From NCBI GenBank assembly GCA_003217735.2, contig CP031585.1, positions 4,832,501 through 4,896,500 on the forward strand: a DNA stretch of 64,000 bases, written 5' to 3'. The translations under genes were made by a program, and so were the position numbers. The first letter of the stretch is position 1. Each line of letters begins with the position of its first letter. Source of the stretch: Marinibacterium anthonyi (GTDB taxonomy: Bacteria; Pseudomonadota; Alphaproteobacteria; Rhodobacterales; Rhodobacteraceae). The notes beneath the pieces are model-generated. The model saw nothing but the letters and a program-made list of their open reading frames with translations, ran no database searches and had not been told where the DNA came from. Of the stretch, positions 9,236 through 18,482 are shown piece by piece.

Positions 9236-10838
9236 AGGCTTCCCTTTCGATAGTCGCGGCAATGACCGTAAATGTTTCGGCCTTCATGGCGGCTTCAAGA
9301 GCGGAACGCAATTCTGCCCGGGAAGAGACGGTGACACCTGCGCCACCAAAGGCACGGCCCATGGCGGCGAAGTCGTGACGGGCGAAATCCACGCCCCGGT
9401 TGGTCATCTGGCGCTGGCGCTGCTTCAGTTCGATCAGCGCCAGCGAGGCATCGACGAAGACGATGAAGATGGGTTTCACCCCCAGCTCGGCGGCCGTCGC
9501 CAGCTCTCCGGCCACCATAAGGAACCCGGCATCGCCCGAGAAACCGACCACCGGCCGATCCGGCGCGGCCAGCGCGGTGCCGATGGCCAGCGGCACGCCA
9601 CAACCCATGGTGCAAAGCCCCGACGACTGCACCAGCCCCTTCGGTTCATGACAGGTCCACATCTGCGACAGCAGGATCCGGTGCGCCCCGCTGTCGGCGG
9701 TGGCCAGCGTTTCCACCGGCAGCACGTCGCGCGCCTCGGCGATCACCGCCGCGGGACCCCAGGCATCGGTGGTCGGGAATGCGGCGGACAGGGTGGCCCG
9801 GGTCGCCTCGGGCTGGCCGCCGGGCCAGCGCGGGCGGGCCGGGACCCCCTGCGCCAGCGCCTCCAGCGCGGCGCCGGTATCGGCCACGATCTCCAGCGTC
9901 GCGTAATGCATGTCATGGGTGTTGGGCTCGGCCACGATGTCGATCACCCGCTGCGCGCCGGCATCCCAGGCATGCCGCCAGCCGGTCCGCATCTCGATCG
10001 GATCGTAGCCCACGCACAGCACCAGGTCCGCCGCCCGGACCAGCGGCAACAGGTGTCCATCGGCCAGCGGCGACAGCCCCGCCGCCCCCAGGCACAGCGG
10101 ATGTTCCTCGGCCAGCACCCCCTTGGCCTTGTAGGTGGTGACAAACGGAATCCCGAAATACTCAAGGAACGCCCGCAGGATCTGGCCCGACCCGTCTCTC
10201 AGCACGTCCAGCCCCACGACCGCCAGCGGTCGCTCGGCCTCGCCCAGCCAGGCCTGGGCATGGGCCAGGTCCGCCCCGTGCGGCGCGCAGACGGCGACAC
10301 GCCCCCGCCCGGGGGCGGGGAGCGGAGCCGCCTCGGCCTCCGCCACCGAGATCGGCACGTCCACATGCACCGGCCCCTGCCGCGGGCTCATGGCGATTGC
10401 CACCGCCTTGTCGGCCAGCACGCCAACGCCTTCGGCGCTCATCCGGAACGTCGCCTTTGTTATCGGGCGCATCACCGCCTGGTGGTCAAGCACCTGGTGC
10501 GTATAGCTCAGCGCTTCCGCCTCATCGACACAGCCCGACAGCACGATCAGCGGCACCCGGTCCTGCATCGCATTGGCCACCACGTTGATTCCGTTCAACA
10601 GCCCCGGCCCCAACGTTCCCACCAGGATCGCCGGCGCCCCGTCCCTGTGGTGCACCCCTTCGGCCATGAACCCGGCCGCATTCTCGTGCCGGCACAACAC
10701 GAACCGGATGCCCGCCCGTTCCAGCGCATCGATCAGCGTCAGCACCTCGCCGCCGGGCATGCCAAAGGCATGACGGCACCCGGCCTCGAAAAGCGTGCGC
10801 GCCAGCACATCGGCGGCACGCAGGGGTAGATCGGACAT
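9219..10838 (-). CDS. Thiamine diphosphate-dependent enzyme, acetolactate synthase-like
   Basis: A 539-residue protein with the three-domain layout of the acetolactate synthase/benzoylformate decarboxylase superfamily. The N-terminal cofactor-activating glutamate is in LCRHENAAGF (about residue 52). The C-terminal thiamine and metal binding motif begins GDAGFLM (about 435) and runs to FVDASLALIE, where the more usual N is replaced by D. It is not obviously IlvB, oxalyl-CoA decarboxylase or sulfoacetaldehyde acetyltransferase, so the substrate is left open. ATG 10838 was chosen for the GGAGA before it and because the longer frame is not protein-like. Coupled to the CoA-transferase gene downstream. 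Confidence 0.75.
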   Translation of the reverse strand: MSDLPLRAADVLARTLFEAGCRHAFGMPGGEVLTLIDALERAGIRFVLCRHENAAGFMAEGVHHRDGAPAILVGTLGPGLLNGINVVANAMQDRVPLIVLSGCVDEAEALSYTHQVLDHQAVMRPITKATFRMSAEGVGVLADKAVAIAMSPRQGPVHVDVPISVAEAEAAPLPAPGRGRVAVCAPHGADLAHAQAWLGEAERPLAVVGLDVLRDGSGQILRAFLEYFGIPFVTTYKAKGVLAEEHPLCLGAAGLSPLADGHLLPLVRAADLVLCVGYDPIEMRTGWRHAWDAGAQRVIDIVAEPNTHDMHYATLEIVADTGAALEALAQGVPARPRWPGGQPEATRATLSAAFPTTDAWGPAAVIAEARDVLPVETLATADSGAHRILLSQMWTCHEPKGLVQSSGLCTMGCGVPLAIGTALAAPDRPVVGFSGDAGFLMVAGELATAAELGVKPIFIVFVDASLALIELKQRQRQMTNRGVDFARHDFAAMGRAFGGAGVTVSSRAELRSALEAAMKAETFTVIAATIEREAYDGRI

Positions 10839-10858
10839 CAAAGGTCTCCGCTTCAGGG

Positions 10859-10937
10859 GTCTGCAGACTGCATCTGGCGGACCATGCCCGCCTGCCGAAA
10901 TCGCGCAAGCCCGGTCACGGACCTTTGACCACGGACC
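10859..10937. promoter_or_regulatory. Candidate operator sequences before the thiamine-enzyme gene
   Basis: Two elements sit between the DUF302 gene and the thiamine-enzyme start. One is a perfect palindrome GTCTGCAGAC (10859-10868). The other is a direct repeat CACGGACC at 10916-10923 and 10930-10937, fourteen bases apart. Either could bind a regulator of the downstream pair. This is pattern evidence only. Confidence 0.2.
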
Positions 10938-10942
10938 GTCGG

Positions 10943-11413
10943 CTATCGTGTCGCCGCCGCGGCGATCGCCGCGAACCGCGCATCCAGCGCCGCCGCCAGC
11001 GTCTCCAGAGCCGCGCCGCCCTCGTCCGCGTAGGGCGCAAAGACGAAACCCGGCCGCTTGTAGGACAGGGTCGCCGTGCCGTCGGCATTCTCGGTCACGT
11101 AGAACCGCACCGGCGCCTCGATCATCGCCGCCGTCGACAGCGCCAGGATCTTCACCGCGAAATCGTTGTTGAAGACGCCCACCACCGTGTTGCCCGGAAT
11201 CTCGATCCCGCGCGCGGCCGCGGCCCCGGTCGGGCCGGCCTGGGTCACCAGGCCCATGCCGTTCTCCGTGACCGCCGCGCGCAGATCTTCCAGCAATTCC
11301 GCATGGCTCTTGGCGGTCGGATAAACCGCGAATCCCGCGCGTGCGGTCATGTCGGGACCGGCGTGAAGCACCGTGGCAAACAGAAGGAAACAGGCGGACA
11401 GAAGGTATCGCAT
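10943..11413 (-). CDS. Secreted DUF302 protein
   Basis: A 156-residue protein with an N-terminal signal peptide (MRYLLSACFLLFATVLHAG) and a single DUF302-type domain. The domain is marked by the N-terminal helix HAELLEDLRAAVTENGMGL and the core GNTVVGVFNNDFAVKIL. DUF302 proteins are small, often periplasmic, and have no settled function. The start at 11413 fits the signal peptide and a GGGAG eight bases upstream. It precedes the thiamine-enzyme gene by about 100 bases on the same strand, but the gap contains possible operators, so co-transcription is uncertain. Confidence 0.75.
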   Translation of the reverse strand: MRYLLSACFLLFATVLHAGPDMTARAGFAVYPTAKSHAELLEDLRAAVTENGMGLVTQAGPTGAAAARGIEIPGNTVVGVFNNDFAVKILALSTAAMIEAPVRFYVTENADGTATLSYKRPGFVFAPYADEGGAALETLAAALDARFAAIAAAATR

Positions 11414-11753
11414 GGGGCACACTCCCGCAGGTGAACACTGACAAGACTGTTCAAATGCTTCCGGATCCCGGCCAATCGCGCAATGCCAAAGCCGGCCCGC
11501 CTGCGCCCGCAACGAAATCGGTGTCACCCCCGCCGCTGGCGACAGCCCGCTCAAACCGCCGGAAAACACTCCGAAATGACCGCCCAAAGCCGAACATGAC
11601 CGTCACGAAACCGCGCGCCCACACCTCCGGCCCGTGTTCACAACCGCGGGATACCATGCATTCGCAGCATGGTTGCCCGCGACTTTCTGCACTGCAGCAT
11701 TACCTGGCTTTCCTGATATTCTTCTCCTCGAATCAGAACGGAGGTTCCGCGCA
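11414..11753. other. Divergent intergenic region with hairpin and TGC-rich box
   Basis: This 340-base gap separates the divergent DUF302 and hydrolase genes, so it should hold two promoters. I see a two-step hairpin at 11645-11681 (CGCGGG/CCCGCG outside, CCATGC/GCATGG inside) and, just after it, CTGCACTGCAG at 11687-11697. The part from 11414 to about 11640 shows nothing I can assign. Confidence 0.5.
11687..11697 (+). promoter_or_regulatory. CTGC-N3-GCAG box, possible PhaR-type site
   Basis: CTGC ACT GCAG is an inverted repeat 56 bases before the start codon of the hydrolase gene at 11754. TGC-rich inverted repeats of this form are the reported recognition sequence of the polyhydroxyalkanoate regulator PhaR in Paracoccus. 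If the match is real, the downstream hydrolase would be part of the PHA regulon. An 8-base match can easily be chance in GC-rich DNA. Confidence 0.25.
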
Positions 11754-12698
11754 ATGGAGGACACAGGCAGCAGCTGGTCCGACGGCTTCGACCACGAGGC
11801 CGAACCGGGCTGGTCCATGGCCCCCCAGGAGCCCACCGGCGGGCCCGAACGGGACTGCGACATCCTCTTCGTCCATGGCATGGCCTCGGGCGGCTGGATC
11901 TGGAAACCCGACTTCCTCGACCGCTTTCGTGCCGAAGGCTACCGGGTCTGGACGCTCACGCTGCCCGGGCGCCTCTCGGGCCCGACCCTGCGCACCGACC
12001 CGTCCGCCCTGCCCCGCGCCGCGCGCGCGGCGCTTCACGCCGAAACCGCGACCGAAGCGCTTTCGATCCTTTCCTCGGTCCTGCCCGGGTCCAGCCTTGC
12101 CGACGGCCCCACGCTCGACGATTTCGCCGATGCCCTGCACCAGGCGGTCACCGCCATCGGGCGGCCCTGCGTGACCGTCGGCCATTCGCTGGGCGGCGCG
12201 GTCGCCCAGAACCACGCCCGCCGCAAGGGCTGGCCGCATGGCATGGCGCTGATCTGCTCGGTGCCGCCCTACGGGATGTGGCGCGCCTCGGCCCAGATGG
12301 CGATGACGAACCTGCCGCTGTGGAAGGCGCTCATGGATTATTCGATCTTCGGGCTGGCCCATACCGACCACGCGGTCATGCGCGACAACCTGTTTCCCAA
12401 CGGGGTGTCGGACCACGATTACCGCACCTTCGTCAGCCACCTGCGCGACGAATCCCTGGCCGCCACGGCCTCGGCCGGCGGTCTGCCGCCCTTTGCCCCC
12501 CTGCCCGGGCCGCGCAACAACGTGATGGTCGTGGGCACCGGGCGCGACCGGCTGGTGCCCTCCTTCGACACCTGGCTGACCGGCGCCTGGTACGGCCAGA
12601 CCCCGGTGATCCTGCCGAACGCCGGCCACATGCCCATGCTCGAAGACTGCCGCCACGACCTGGCCCGGGAACTGCTCGGCTGGATCGCCACGCTCTGA
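11754..12698 (+). CDS. Alpha/beta-hydrolase
   Basis: A 314-residue cytoplasmic alpha/beta-hydrolase without a signal peptide. The motif DILFVHGMASGGW (about 36-48) supplies the oxyanion loop. GHSLGG places the nucleophile serine near residue 145. GTGRDRLVPS gives the likely acid and NAGHMPMLED the histidine, so the triad is complete. Substrate unknown: esterase, lipase or small-molecule hydrolase are all possible. ATG 11754 was chosen because GGAGG lies nine bases upstream and the longer frame reads through an intergenic hairpin. It is a single-gene unit followed by a large inverted repeat. Confidence 0.75.
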   Translation: MEDTGSSWSDGFDHEAEPGWSMAPQEPTGGPERDCDILFVHGMASGGWIWKPDFLDRFRAEGYRVWTLTLPGRLSGPTLRTDPSALPRAARAALHAETATEALSILSSVLPGSSLADGPTLDDFADALHQAVTAIGRPCVTVGHSLGGAVAQNHARRKGWPHGMALICSVPPYGMWRASAQMAMTNLPLWKALMDYSIFGLAHTDHAVMRDNLFPNGVSDHDYRTFVSHLRDESLAATASAGGLPPFAPLPGPRNNVMVVGTGRDRLVPSFDTWLTGAWYGQTPVILPNAGHMPMLEDCRHDLARELLGWIATL

Positions 12699-12733
12699 TC
12701 CGCCCCCCTGATCCGGCGCACCCCGCGCATCCC

Positions 12734-12792
12734 CCGGCAGGGCCGGTCCCGCGCGGGGTGGGCGGGCGGGAGCGCGGGAGCGGCCCTGCCGG
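12734..12792 (+). repeat. Large inverted repeat with a G-quadruplex-type loop
   Basis: CCGGCAGGGCCG (12734-12745) pairs perfectly with CGGCCCTGCCGG (12781-12792). After a two-base mismatch the stem continues with CCCGC/GCGGG. The loop contains GGGGTGGGCGGGCGGG (12755-12770), which matches the four-G-run pattern for a G-quadruplex. It lies 35 bases after the hydrolase stop and may act as a terminator, although no T run follows. A very similar element occurs at 20745-20797. Confidence 0.55.
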
Positions 12793-12837
12793 ACGTCGAC
12801 ATCTTTCGCACGCCGCAGGAAATTTTTCCCAGCGGGT

Positions 12838-12866
12838 TTGACACAGTAACATTCCCGTCGAAAACT
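12838..12866 (+). promoter_or_regulatory. Possible sigma-70-type promoter of the RND operon
   Basis: A perfect -35 hexamer TTGACA (12838-12843) is followed after 17 bases by AAAACT (12861-12866), a poor -10. It lies about 50-75 bases before the membrane-fusion gene start, in a gap that must contain its promoter. The -10 is weak enough that the true promoter may differ. Confidence 0.3.
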
Positions 12867-12914
12867 CGCGCTATCCCCGGCTGACCGGAGACGACCCCAG
12901 CCAAGGAGCGCGCG

Positions 12915-14075
12915 ATGTCACCTGTCTTCAAGTCCCGACTGATCGGGCTTGCCCTCCGCGCCAGTCTTGCCACGGGTCTGGCCACGGGCCTCGCCGCGGG
13001 TCTCGTCCCGGCCCCGCTGGCAGCGCAGGACGCGCCCCGCGTCACCGTCGCCGCCGCCTTCACCCGGGACGTCACGCAATCCGCCACCTTCATCGGCACC
13101 GGCGAGGCCATCGACGCCGTCGACCTGGTCGCCCGCGTCAGCGGCTTCATCCAGCAGGTCGTCCCCGATGACGGCGCAACCGTCGCCCAGGGCGACGTTC
13201 TGTTCCGCATCGAACCGGACGCCTACGAGGCGGCGCTGGCCGCCCGCAAGGCCGACCTCGCCCAGGCCCAGGCCAACCTGGAACTCGCCAAGCTGGAATT
13301 CCAGCGCAAGAGCGCCCTGCTCGACCGCGGCTCGGGCACCGAAAGCGAACGCGACGTGGCCCAGGCCAACCAAAGCGTCGCCGAAGCCGTCGTCGCCGCC
13401 TCCGAGGCCGCGATCCGCGCCGCCGAACTCGACCTTGGCTACACCCGGGTCACCGCCCCCTTCGCCGGCCGCCTGGGCCGCATCAACGTCAGCGAAGGCG
13501 AACTGGTGACGCCAAACAGCGGCCCGCTGGTCTCGCTGGTGCAGACCGACCCGATCTTCGTCACCTTCTCGATCAGCGAACGGCAATTCGTCTCGCTGTT
13601 GCAAACGCTCGAGATCACCGCGCCGCAGATCACCGAAAGGGGCAGCCGCCCCGATGTCACGCTGATCCTGCCCAACGGGCAAGCGCTTGACGGAATGGGG
13701 GAAATCGTCTTCGTCGACAACCGTGTCGATCCCCTGACCGGCACCATCGCCATCCGCGCCCGGTTCGGCAACAGCCGCGGGCTGGTGTCGGACGGCGGCT
13801 TTGTCACCCTGCGCATCGACGCGCCCACCCCGGTGGAAAGCCTGATGATCCCCCAGGCCGCCATCCAGCGCGACCAGCGCGGCGACTTCGCCCTGGTGGT
13901 GGGCAGCGACGGCAACGTCAGCCAGCGCTACGTGACGCTGGGCACCCAGATCGCGCCGAACGTGGTGGTCCAGGACGGGCTGCGCGAAGGCGAGACGGTG
14001 ATCATCGAAGGCCTGCAGAAGGTGCGCCCGGGCGTCACCGTCGAACCGGTCCTCTCCGGCGAACCGCTGGAGTAG
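12915..14075 (+). CDS. RND efflux periplasmic adaptor (membrane fusion protein)
   Basis: A 386-residue adaptor of an AcrA/MexA-type tripartite efflux pump. It links the inner-membrane transporter to an outer-membrane channel. The signal sequence contains a run of GLATGL-type repeats and ends near PLAAQ-DA. The lipoyl half-motifs flank a helical hairpin rich in A, L, Q and E (about residues 100-165). The beta-barrel follows from RVTAPFAGRLGRINVSEG onward. The ribosome binding site AAGGAG precedes ATG 12915. The RND transporter starts six bases after the stop. No outer-membrane factor gene is adjacent, so the pump probably borrows one. Confidence 0.9.
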   Translation: MSPVFKSRLIGLALRASLATGLATGLAAGLVPAPLAAQDAPRVTVAAAFTRDVTQSATFIGTGEAIDAVDLVARVSGFIQQVVPDDGATVAQGDVLFRIEPDAYEAALAARKADLAQAQANLELAKLEFQRKSALLDRGSGTESERDVAQANQSVAEAVVAASEAAIRAAELDLGYTRVTAPFAGRLGRINVSEGELVTPNSGPLVSLVQTDPIFVTFSISERQFVSLLQTLEITAPQITERGSRPDVTLILPNGQALDGMGEIVFVDNRVDPLTGTIAIRARFGNSRGLVSDGGFVTLRIDAPTPVESLMIPQAAIQRDQRGDFALVVGSDGNVSQRYVTLGTQIAPNVVVQDGLREGETVIIEGLQKVRPGVTVEPVLSGEPLE

Positions 14076-14081
14076 GCGCGG

Positions 14082-17000
14082 ATGTTCTCATCCATCTTCA
14101 TCTCGCGGCCCAAGATGGCCATGGTGATCTCGCTGGTGCTGACCCTGATGGGCGCCATCGGTTACATGGTGCTGCCGGTCGAACAATTCCCCGACATCAC
14201 GCCCCCCGTCGTCAACGTCTCGGCCAGCTATACCGGCGCCAACGCCCAGACCGTCGAAAACACCGTCGCCGCCCCGATCGAGGCGCAGGTCAACGGCGTG
14301 GACGACATGATCTACATGTCCTCGGACAGTTCCGACAACGGATCCTATTCGCTGTCGGTCACCTTCGACGTGGGCACCGACCCCGACATCGCATCCGTCA
14401 ACGTGCAGAACCGCGTGGCCCGCGCCATGGCCAGCCTCCCGACCGAGGTCACCTCGGCCGGGGTGACCACCCAGAAGGCGGCGACCAACATGCTGATGGT
14501 CGCGGTGCTCTATTCCCCGAACAACACCTATGACGAGGTGTTCCTGTCGAACTACGCCTCGATCAACCTGCGCGACGCGCTCAGCCGCGTGCCCGGCGTC
14601 GGCCAGGCCGACGTGCTGACCAATTTCGAATACGCCATGCGCATGTGGATGGATCCCGACCGCATGGCGGGCCTGGGCATCACGCCCGGCGACATCATCG
14701 CCGCCATCCGCGAACAGAACGTCGAGGTCTCGGCCGGCCAGATCGGCGCGCCGCCGGTGCCCGGCGATCAGCAGTTCCAGTACACGATCAATTCCCAGGG
14801 CCGCCTGTCCACGGTCGAGGAATTCGGGAACATCGTCATCCGCACCGGTTCGGCCGGCGCCATCGTGCGCCTGCGCGATGTTGCCCGGGTCGAACTGGGG
14901 GCGAATTTCTACAATGCCTCCGGCACCTTCGCCGGCAAGCCCGCGACCGTGCTGGCCGTCTACCAGGCGCCGGGCGAAAACGCCCTGGCGGTGTCCGAAG
15001 GGGTCGAGGCCGAACTGGAACGCCTGTCCAGGCTGTTCCCCGACGACCTGGAATACGCCGTTCCCTACAATTCCACCGATTTCGTCGAACAATCGCTGAA
15101 CGACGTGGTCGACACGCTGATCCTGACCTTCATCCTGGTGATCGCGGTGGTCTTCGTCTTCCTGGGCAATTTCCGCGCCACGCTGATCCCGGCGGTGGCG
15201 ATCCCGGTGTCGCTGATCGGCACCTTCGCCTTCCTGCTGGCCTTCGGCATGACGCTGAACACCGTGTCGCTGTTCGCGCTGGTGCTGGCCATCGGCATCG
15301 TGGTCGATGACGCCATCGTGGTGGTCGAAAACGTCGAACGCCTGATCGCCGAGGAAGGCCTGTCGCCCCCCGACGCCGCCCGCAAGGCCATGGGCCAGAT
15401 CACCGGCCCCGTCATCGCCACCACGCTGGTGCTGCTGGCGGTCTTCCTGCCGGTGACGCTGATGCCCGGCATCACCGGACGGCTCTATTCGCAATTCGCG
15501 GTGACGATCTCGGTCGCGGTGGTGATCTCCTCGATCAATGCGCTGACGTTGTCTCCGGCGCTGTGCGGGCTGATCCTGCGGCCTCGATCGGGCCCGCCCA
15601 GGGGGCTTCTGGCCTGGTTCGAATCCGGCATCGACCGGACCCGGCGGGGCTACACCGGCATCGTCAAACGGCTGATCCGGATCCCGCTGATCGGGCTGGT
15701 CATCATCGTCGTGGCGGTGGCCGGGGCGGGCACGCTGCTGCGCTCGCTCCCCGCGGGCTTCATCCCGATCGAGGACAACGGCACGCTGTTCGTCGACATC
15801 CAGCTGCCCGACGCCGCCGCGCTGGGGCGCACCGAAACGGTGACCGACCGGCTGAACCGCCAGATCCTGGATCTGGACGGGGTGCAGAATTCGATCCTGA
15901 TCAACGGCTTCAGCCTGCTGAACGGCATGGGCTCGAACGTGGGTCTGATCATCGTCAACCTCGATCCCTGGAACGACCGCGCCGCGCCGGACCTTCACGC
16001 AAACGCCATCCTGCGCAAGATCCTGGGGATCGGCGGACAAGAGGCGGCGGCCAGCGTCATCGCCTTCAACCCGCCGCCGATTTCCGGCCTCGGCATGTCC
16101 GCCGGGGTCGAGATGAAGGTGCAGCAAACAGGAGGCGGTTCGGTGCAGGAACTTTCCTCGGCGCTTGGGGGCCTTGTCTATGCCGCCAACCAGCGCCCCG
16201 AGATCGCGCAGGCCTACACCACCTTCCGGGCCAACGTGCCGCAGCTGTTCGTCGACCTGGACCGCGAGAAGGCCAAGACGCTGAACGTCTCCATATCCGA
16301 GATCTTCCAGACCCTGCAGGCCCAGATGGGCAGCTTCTATGTCAACGATTTCAACCTCTTCGGACGGGTCTACCGGGTGATGATCCAGGCCGAGGGCGAA
16401 TACCGCAACACGGTCGATGACATCTCGCGGCTGTTCGTGCGCTCGACCGCCGGCACCATGGTGCCGCTGGGCGCGCTGGTGACGGTCAAGAACGAACTGG
16501 GCGCGGTGATGGTCAACCGCTACAACATGTTCCGCTCGGCCACGGTGACGGCGGTGCCGGCGCCCGGTTTCGCCACCGGCGACGCCATCCGCGTGCTGGA
16601 ACAAGAAGCCGCGACCGCCCTGCCCCCGGGCTATGCCTATGAATGGACGGGAACCGCCAAGCAGCAGCAATCGGCGGGCGGGGTCGTGATCGTGATCCTG
16701 ATCATGGCGGTGATCTTCGGCTACCTCTTCCTGGTGGCGCAATACGAAAGCTGGACCATGCCGGTGGGCATCCTGATGTCGGTCACCGTGGCGCTGTGCG
16801 GCGCCCTGGGGGCGGTGGCGATCACCGGCGGGGATGTGAACCTGTATACCCAGATCGGCATGCTGATGCTGATCGGCCTGGCGTCCAAGAACGCCATCCT
16901 GATCGTGGAATTCGCCATGGAACAGCGCGCCGCCGGGCTGTCGATCCGCGAAGCCGCGACCGAGGCCGCCAGCCAGCGGTTCCGCGCCGTGATGATGACG

Positions 17001-17210
17001 GCGCTGTCGTTCCTGCTGGGCGTGGTGCCGCTGATGGCGGCGTCGGGCGCGGGCGCCGCCAGCCAAAGCGCCATCGGCATCGCGGTTTTTGGCGGCATGC
17101 TGGCGGCAACGGTAATCGGGGTGATCGTGGTGCCGGTGCTGTACGTCATGCTGCAGGGCATGCGGGAATGGCTGAAATCCCTGGGCCGGAAACCGGCGCC
17201 GGACACATGA
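14082..17210 (+). CDS. RND efflux transporter, HAE1 type
   Basis: A 1042-residue inner-membrane resistance-nodulation-division transporter, the drug/proton antiporter of the pump. Length and layout are typical: one N-terminal membrane helix, large periplasmic loops, then two groups of membrane helices. The proton-relay motif [17 protein letters not shown] carries the paired aspartates (about residues 407-408). The C-terminal half contains the usual [14 protein letters not shown] segment. The start shows the classic [18 protein letters not shown] beginning. GGAG in the end of the adaptor gene probably serves as ribosome binding site. Substrates cannot be predicted. Confidence 0.95.
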   Translation: MFSSIFISRPKMAMVISLVLTLMGAIGYMVLPVEQFPDITPPVVNVSASYTGANAQTVENTVAAPIEAQVNGVDDMIYMSSDSSDNGSYSLSVTFDVGTDPDIASVNVQNRVARAMASLPTEVTSAGVTTQKAATNMLMVAVLYSPNNTYDEVFLSNYASINLRDALSRVPGVGQADVLTNFEYAMRMWMDPDRMAGLGITPGDIIAAIREQNVEVSAGQIGAPPVPGDQQFQYTINSQGRLSTVEEFGNIVIRTGSAGAIVRLRDVARVELGANFYNASGTFAGKPATVLAVYQAPGENALAVSEGVEAELERLSRLFPDDLEYAVPYNSTDFVEQSLNDVVDTLILTFILVIAVVFVFLGNFRATLIPAVAIPVSLIGTFAFLLAFGMTLNTVSLFALVLAIGIVVDDAIVVVENVERLIAEEGLSPPDAARKAMGQITGPVIATTLVLLAVFLPVTLMPGITGRLYSQFAVTISVAVVISSINALTLSPALCGLILRPRSGPPRGLLAWFESGIDRTRRGYTGIVKRLIRIPLIGLVIIVVAVAGAGTLLRSLPAGFIPIEDNGTLFVDIQLPDAAALGRTETVTDRLNRQILDLDGVQNSILINGFSLLNGMGSNVGLIIVNLDPWNDRAAPDLHANAILRKILGIGGQEAAASVIAFNPPPISGLGMSAGVEMKVQQTGGGSVQELSSALGGLVYAANQRPEIAQAYTTFRANVPQLFVDLDREKAKTLNVSISEIFQTLQAQMGSFYVNDFNLFGRVYRVMIQAEGEYRNTVDDISRLFVRSTAGTMVPLGALVTVKNELGAVMVNRYNMFRSATVTAVPAPGFATGDAIRVLEQEAATALPPGYAYEWTGTAKQQQSAGGVVIVILIMAVIFGYLFLVAQYESWTMPVGILMSVTVALCGALGAVAITGGDVNLYTQIGMLMLIGLASKNAILIVEFAMEQRAAGLSIREAATEAASQRFRAVMMTALSFLLGVVPLMAASGAGAASQSAIGIAVFGGMLAATVIGVIVVPVLYVMLQGMREWLKSLGRKPAPDT

Positions 17211-17221
17211 CGCACCGCCCC

Positions 17222-17271
17222 GGAAAATTCGCGGAATTTTCTTGTCCCCCAGAAAATTTCCAAATTTTCTG
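17222..17271 (+). terminator. Tandem AT-rich hairpins after the RND gene
   Basis: Two perfect hairpins follow the transporter stop: GAAAATTC-GCG-GAATTTTC (17223-17241) and CAGAAAATTT-CC-AAATTTTCTG (17250-17271). They stand out as AT-rich islands in high-GC DNA. The second stem ends in TTTTCTG, so it could terminate transcription. The same type of double hairpin lies between phnJ and phnK at 50683-50729, which suggests a dispersed repeat rather than a gene-specific terminator. Confidence 0.5.
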
Positions 17272-17424
17272 CCCCGCCCCGCAACGCACACACATACGCC
17301 CCGGTCCGCGTCGCTTGCGCGGCTCGGGGCAAGTCGCTAGGAAGACGCCGGTCCGGGCCGCTGCCGGACGCGTCGCATGGGTCACGGGACCCGAGGGAAC
17401 GGGACTGCCCCGCATGAACCTGTC

Positions 17425-18180
17425 ATGATTTCGATCATCGCCCCCATGAAGAACGAGGCCGAGAACGTCGAGGCCCTGGTCCGCGAAATCGCCGAAAGCT
17501 GCGCCGCCATCGCGCCCTTCGAGGTCATCCTGGTCGACGACGGCTCCGACGACGGCACCGGCGACGTGATCACCGGCCTCATGCCCGAATTCCCCTGGCT
17601 CCGCCTGCTGCGCCACCCGCAATCGGCAGGCCAGTCGGCGGCCGTGCATTCCGGCGTCCATGCCGCAACCGGCACCGTCATCTGCACGCTCGACGGCGAC
17701 GGCCAGAACCCGCCGCACGAAATCCCCAACCTCGCCGCGCCCTTCCTGGACGACGATTGCCCCGACGACCTGGGCCTTGTCGCCGGCCAGCGCGTCGACC
17801 GCGACGACACCTGGTCGCGCCGCGCGGCCTCCAGGTTCGCCAACGACCTGCGCTCGTGGCTTCTGAACGACGGCACCCGCGACACCGGCTGCGGGCTCAA
17901 GGCCTTCCGCCGCGACGCCTTCCTGGAACTCCCCTATTTCAACCACATGCACCGCTACCTGCCCGCGCTTTTCACGCGCGACGGCTGGAAGGTGGCCCAT
18001 GTGGATGTCACCCACCGCGCCCGCGAAGCCGGCCGGTCGAAATACTCGAACTTCGGCCGCGCGCTGGTGGGTCTTTACGACCTCTTCGGGGTCGCCTGGC
18101 TGATCCGCCGCCGCAAGACGCAATCGGCGACCGAAATCACCCGCGACACGGCCGGGCCGACATCCGGATCGGCGGCCTGA
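17425..18180 (+). CDS. Family 2 glycosyltransferase, polyprenyl-phosphate sugar synthase type
   Basis: A 251-residue GT2 enzyme of the dolichyl/polyprenyl-phosphate sugar transferase kind. The nucleotide-sugar pocket is marked by ILVDDGSDDGT (about residue 36 onward) and the metal-binding LDGDGQNP. RYLPALFTRDGWKV and HRAREAGRSKYSNFGR are conserved in this class. Such enzymes charge a lipid-phosphate carrier with one sugar for a periplasmic GT39 transferase, as ArnC does for ArnT or RgtE for the rhizobial Rgt enzymes. The next two genes (LAB_N and GT39) fit that role. ATG 17425 gives the conserved MISIIAPMKNE start. The sugar is unknown. Confidence 0.85.
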   Translation: MISIIAPMKNEAENVEALVREIAESCAAIAPFEVILVDDGSDDGTGDVITGLMPEFPWLRLLRHPQSAGQSAAVHSGVHAATGTVICTLDGDGQNPPHEIPNLAAPFLDDDCPDDLGLVAGQRVDRDDTWSRRAASRFANDLRSWLLNDGTRDTGCGLKAFRRDAFLELPYFNHMHRYLPALFTRDGWKVAHVDVTHRAREAGRSKYSNFGRALVGLYDLFGVAWLIRRRKTQSATEITRDTAGPTSGSAA

Positions 18181-18482
18181 TGGACAACGTTCTCGCCTTC
18201 TTCCACGTCACCTCGATGGCCGAGCTGATCTGGGTTGCCATCGGCATCTTCGGCCAGCTGCTGTTCTCGATGCGCTTCATCCTGCAATGGCTCGCCTCGG
18301 AAAAGGCCCGCCGTTCGGTCGTCCCGGAAGTCTTCTGGTGGTTCTCCATCGGCGGAGGTCTCATCCTCTTTGCCTATGCGCTCCACCGCCGCGACCCGGT
18401 CTTCATCCTCGGACAATCGCTTGGGATCTTCATCTATGCCCGCAACCTCTGGCTGGTCTACGCCGAAAAGCGCCGCACCTGA
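18180..18482 (+). CDS. Lipid A biosynthesis N-terminal (LAB_N) domain protein
   Basis: A 100-residue membrane protein consisting only of a LAB_N domain: three hydrophobic segments, with QLLFSMRFILQWLASEKARR in the first half and WWFSIGGGLILFAYALHRRD in the middle. Stand-alone LAB_N proteins occur beside GT2 and GT39 genes in lipid A modification loci, and their exact role is unclear. The start overlaps the GT2 stop by one base (TGATG). Its 3' end overlaps the GT39 gene by 47 bases if that gene starts at 18436. Confidence 0.8.
   Translation: MDNVLAFFHVTSMAELIWVAIGIFGQLLFSMRFILQWLASEKARRSVVPEVFWWFSIGGGLILFAYALHRRDPVFILGQSLGIFIYARNLWLVYAEKRRT

Noticed and set aside
8048-10838. Assignment as formyl-CoA transferase plus oxalyl-CoA decarboxylase
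   Set aside because: The pairing is suggestive, but the thiamine enzyme's N-terminal and C-terminal motifs read as acetolactate synthase-like, so I left the substrate open.
14088-17291. A very long open frame on the minus strand opposite the RND transporter
   Set aside because: The plus-strand protein is an unmistakable RND transporter. The opposite frame is rich in His, Arg, Gln and Asp in the way typical of reverse translations of GC-rich genes and shows no domain.
17211-17424. A plus-strand start at 17377 for the GT2 gene
   Set aside because: The 16 extra residues are not conserved-looking, and ATG 17425 gives the typical GT2 beginning.
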